A stretch of 36,853 nt of DNA, taken from Bacteriovoracaceae bacterium. Lineage in GTDB: Bacteria > Bdellovibrionota > Bacteriovoracia > Bacteriovoracales > Bacteriovoracaceae. The notes beneath the pieces were generated by a model that was not told where the DNA came from, searched no databases, and saw nothing but the letters and a program-made list of their open reading frames with translations. The stretch covers positions 1 to 36,853 of the forward strand of contig CANHJD010000009.1 of NCBI GenBank assembly GCA_947461145.1, read 5' to 3'. The stretch's first letter is position 1. Each line of letters begins with the position of its first letter. The translations under genes were made by a program, and so were the position numbers. Positions 34,263 to 36,853 of the stretch are shown one piece after another.

Positions 34263-34745
34263 CTAATGATTTGTCGATTCGTCTTCTTCTTCTAAAAATT
34301 CGTCTCCAAGAAGTTTGTTGGCGTCTAAAGTCAGATTGATGTTTTCTCTAGAAATTTTAAAGAAATAATTCTGCTGCTTATATTGTACTTCTTGCCAATT
34401 AGGCTCAAATTCATTCCACTCTTCTGAGCTAAAGATTTCATCAAAGAAGAGGCCCACGACTTCAATAAAATTCGCCTGAGTCTCTTTTACTTTCTTTTCA
34501 TCATTCATCTGCTCAGGTTCACATGATAAGAAACAGGCAATAGGGGCAGCATATTCATCTTTTTCTGATAGCCAAGAGACTACTAATAAGAGCTCTTCTT
34601 TATATATCTGACCGTAAACATCAAAATATCTATTCTGCTCCTCAGATTCTGTTTTGTAGCTTTCATTTAGGAGGCGTGAAAAGCTTTCAAGCCAATCTTG
34701 AGGAACACTCTTGCCTTTCTTGGAACTTGATTTGCGAGCAAACAT
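34263..34745 (-). CDS. Small acidic cytoplasmic protein, unknown function
   Basis: 160 residues from the ATG at 34745, with GAGGCAGG 6 to 13 nt upstream. A TTG 15 nt earlier overlaps that site and is not preferred. A short basic N-terminus (ARKSSSKKGK) is followed by an acidic, Trp/Tyr-containing, helix-rich body, ending in an acidic tail (EFLEEEDES). No signal peptide. No family recognised. Convergent with the H1-like gene, and no functional link is shown by the sequence. Confidence 0.7.
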   Translation of the reverse strand: MFARKSSSKKGKSVPQDWLESFSRLLNESYKTESEEQNRYFDVYGQIYKEELLLVVSWLSEKDEYAAPIACFLSCEPEQMNDEKKVKETQANFIEVVGLFFDEIFSSEEWNEFEPNWQEVQYKQQNYFFKISRENINLTLDANKLLGDEFLEEEDESTNH

Positions 34746-34848
34746 GACTACCTGCCTCAATAATAAGATTTAGTGGTAATTTATATGTCCCTTCATTAAA
34801 ATATTCGAATAAGAAAGACAATCTTTCTCTCTATCAAGGAATCAAAAA

Positions 34849-36012
34849 ATGGCAGTTTATATCCTAAGTGGTGCTCGCACGCCCATCGGTTCATTTATGG
34901 GATCTTTATCTCAGGTGTCAGCCCCAAAGCTTGGTGCTACAGCGATTGAAGGTGCTCTTCAAAAAGCGAATATTGAAAAAAGTAAAGTTGATGAAGTTTT
35001 TATGGGTAATGTTATTACCTCGGGAGTAGGTCAAGCACCTGCACGTCAGGCGACTCTTGCAGCAGGACTTTCTGAATCAGTGCCTGCAACTACTGTTGGT
35101 AAAGTTTGTGGCTCAGGTCTTCAGGCCGTCATTTTGGGGGCTCGCTCTATTATGACTGGTGATAACCAAGTGGTAGTCGCTGGCGGTATGGAGAATATGT
35201 CCCTTGCTCCTCACATGCTTATGAATTCAAGAAATGGATTCAAGTATGGGCCAACAGAAATGAAAGATTCCATGCAGTGGGATGGTCTCTGGGACGTCTA
35301 CACAAATCGAGCGATGGGAAATTGTGCAGAAGAGTGCACAAAGAAATTTAATATGTCTCGAGAAGAGCAGGATGCTTTTGCAATTGAGTCTTTTAAGAGA
35401 GCTCAAGCGGCTGTTAAAGATGGTATTTTTAAAGAAGAAATAGTTGCCGTTAAAGTTCCTGCGAAAGGTGGGACTATGGATATTTCTGAGGACGAAGGAC
35501 CTTTTAAGGCAAATTTTGAGAAGATGCCTGGATTAAAGCCAGCTTTTGAAAAAGAGGGAACGATCACAGCAGCTAATGCTTCAACCATAAATGATGGAGC
35601 GGCAGCAGTTGTTCTTGCTGGAGATGCCTTCGCCTCCCAGGCAGAATTTAAAATTTTAGGTTACGCTTCTCACGCACAAAATCCTACTTGGTTCTCGACT
35701 GCACCTGTTGAAGCAATAAATAAATCTCTAAAAAAAGCTGGTCTTTCAATTGATCAAATTGATCTCTTTGAAATTAATGAAGCTTTTGCTGCTGTCACAA
35801 TGGCTGCGATGAAGGAGTGCCATATTCCTCATTCAAAAGTAAATGTCTTTGGCGGAGCTGTGGCACTTGGACATCCTATTGGTGGCTCAGGAGCAAGAAT
35901 CCTAGTGACATTAATGAATGCGATGAAAAAGAAAAAGGCCAAGTATGGCTGTTCAGCGATATGTATCGGTGGCGGAGAAGCGTTAAGTCTTATCATTGAG
36001 AGAATTAAATAA
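34849..36012 (+). CDS. Acetyl-CoA acetyltransferase (thiolase)
   Basis: 387 residues. Nucleophile C87 in GKVCGSGLQAV, the NEAFA motif, H in GGAVALGHPIGGSGAR, and the C-terminal acid-base Cys in SAICIGGGEA: a complete biosynthetic-type thiolase (PhbA/AtoB group). Condenses two acetyl-CoA to acetoacetyl-CoA or runs in reverse for beta-oxidation. RBS AAGGA about 8 nt before ATG. Its stop overlaps the start of the next gene by one base (TAATG). With hbd, crt and bcd 2 kb upstream it completes a C4 acyl-CoA pathway. Confidence 0.95.
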   Translation: MAVYILSGARTPIGSFMGSLSQVSAPKLGATAIEGALQKANIEKSKVDEVFMGNVITSGVGQAPARQATLAAGLSESVPATTVGKVCGSGLQAVILGARSIMTGDNQVVVAGGMENMSLAPHMLMNSRNGFKYGPTEMKDSMQWDGLWDVYTNRAMGNCAEECTKKFNMSREEQDAFAIESFKRAQAAVKDGIFKEEIVAVKVPAKGGTMDISEDEGPFKANFEKMPGLKPAFEKEGTITAANASTINDGAAAVVLAGDAFASQAEFKILGYASHAQNPTWFSTAPVEAINKSLKKAGLSIDQIDLFEINEAFAAVTMAAMKECHIPHSKVNVFGGAVALGHPIGGSGARILVTLMNAMKKKKAKYGCSAICIGGGEALSLIIERIK

Positions 36013-36853
36013 TGACAACGGGGACTCAGGCAAAATCTGGATTACGAAGTCTTAAAACGGGTGAACTGCTTTTTAATGACGGCGATCTGGCCGATTCCCT
36101 TTTTATTATTCAGAAAGGCCAAATTAGATTATTTAAACCTAAAGGCAAAGGATTTATTGAAATAGGTGTTCTTCGCGCTGGTGAAGTTATTGGAGAGATG
36201 GCCTATTTTGATGAAGATGGTTCCGGTAAAAGACGCTCATGCTCTGCTGCTGCGATCACACCGCTTGAAGTCGTGGAAATTTCTTTCCTTGCTTTTGGAA
36301 AGACCATGCAATCTTTAAATCCGTGGTTTAAAACAATCATCAATACTCTTGCAGGGCGACTGAGAAAAGCAAATTTCAGAATCAAAGAACTTGAAGATAA
36401 TCAGACCTCTTCTTATGGTAAAAATGCTGGTGCCTACGAATTCATGAAGCCTATAGAGGTGATGAGAATTCTTGGAACCATATTTTTGGTTTTCAAAACT
36501 CACGGAGAAGTAAAAGGGCAAGCCCTCGCTGTAAATCGCAGGACTCTTACTCTTTATACGAATGATCTTTATCAGATTATGGATTCAAAATTAGAATCTG
36601 TTCTTAATCTCTTGACCACCTTAAACATGCTAGACATCGTTGATGATGAAGATAAAATTCCAAATCTATTGCTCCTTAAAAATATTGAACTCATTCGCCA
36701 AGTCTTTATTACCTATAATTCAGAGAGACACCTTTCAGATGAGAAGAAAATGAAAGTTTCAGATAAGTGCGAGCTTATCATCTCAAAAATGCTTGAAAAA
36801 CTTTCTTCAAATCCTGTCGTAGATATTCCAAATCTACGTGTGACTGATGATGC
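36012..36853 (+). CDS. Cyclic-nucleotide-binding-domain protein, 3' end cut off
   Basis: ATG at 36012 overlaps the thiolase stop; 280 codons are open to the end of the window with no stop. Residues about 10-110 match a CRP-type cNMP domain: the FNDGDLADSLFIIQKGQIRLF strand pair, and a phosphate-binding cassette region GEVIGEMAYF followed by KRRSCSA, with an Arg where the phosphate ligand is expected. After this comes a helix (RLRKANFRIKELE) and a region of about 150 residues of unrecognised helical sequence, without an obvious helix-turn-helix so far. It may be a Crp-like regulator or an effector of the type common in predatory bacteria. Whether it binds cAMP, cGMP or none cannot be told. Confidence 0.8.
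   Translation, partial: MTTGTQAKSGLRSLKTGELLFNDGDLADSLFIIQKGQIRLFKPKGKGFIEIGVLRAGEVIGEMAYFDEDGSGKRRSCSAAAITPLEVVEISFLAFGKTMQSLNPWFKTIINTLAGRLRKANFRIKELEDNQTSSYGKNAGAYEFMKPIEVMRILGTIFLVFKTHGEVKGQALAVNRRTLTLYTNDLYQIMDSKLESVLNLLTTLNMLDIVDDEDKIPNLLLLKNIELIRQVFITYNSERHLSDEKKMKVSDKCELIISKMLEKLSSNPVVDIPNLRVTDD

Noticed and set aside
1-36853. CRISPR array, insertion sequence, prophage, integron or attachment site
   Set aside because: No regularly spaced direct repeats, transposase, integrase or phage structural genes were seen. Neither tRNA is followed by an integrase or a partial tRNA copy.

Overview
The window is about 37 kb of AT-rich, gene-dense bacterial chromosome. It has short intergenic gaps and an unusually high share of genes for lipoproteins and signal-peptide proteins. 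The mix includes many exported proteins with no recognisable family, a CarH-like MerR/B12 regulator, QueG, a LemA/TPM operon, butyryl-CoA-type beta-oxidation genes and a lysine-rich histone-H1-like protein. This suggests a Gram-negative deltaproteobacterial-type organism, most likely a Bdellovibrionota predator-like bacterium such as Bacteriovoracales. That placement is inference; no rRNA or other marker gene is present to confirm it.

Layout. 1-1728: the 3' end of a putative Na+/H+ antiporter, a bidirectional terminator, and ilvE on the minus strand. 1789-3344: a two-gene operon pairing a MotA/TolQ/ExbB-like channel with a protein that carries a MotB/ExbD-like transmembrane helix and a von Willebrand A domain. 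3341-6116: four exported proteins of unknown function, one with an HExxH motif. 6228-6304: tRNA-Val(GAC). 6403-9727: a heterodimeric ABC exporter pair. 9805-10842: a SurA-like/DsbA-like lipoprotein. 10967-15623: a 647-residue coiled-coil protein, pyruvate kinase fused to a ferredoxin domain, and queG, closely packed as a likely operon. 15598-16401: an alpha/beta hydrolase. 16522-16597: tRNA-Phe(GAA). 16733-24578: a run of seven exported proteins, including a 1225-residue cysteine-repeat protein and an SGNH hydrolase. 24575-27521: the MerR/B12 regulator divergent from acs. 27553-29623: lemA and two TPM genes. 29708-29971: rpsT. 30153-32909: hbd, crt and bcd. 33009-34745: the H1-like zinc-motif protein and a small acidic protein. 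34849-36853: thiolase and a cut-off cyclic-nucleotide-binding protein.

How genes work together. Hbd, Crt, Bcd and the thiolase can together interconvert acetyl-CoA and butyryl-CoA or carry out short-chain beta-oxidation. Acs feeds acetate into the same acetyl-CoA pool. No CRISPR array, insertion sequence, phage or integration site was seen. The observations most worth following are the proton-channel/vWA pair, the pyruvate kinase-ferredoxin fusion with an Asp in place of a cluster Cys, the H1-like/zinc-motif chimera, the Pro-, Cys- and Trp-free coiled-coil protein, and the large secreted protein with repeated Cys pairs.
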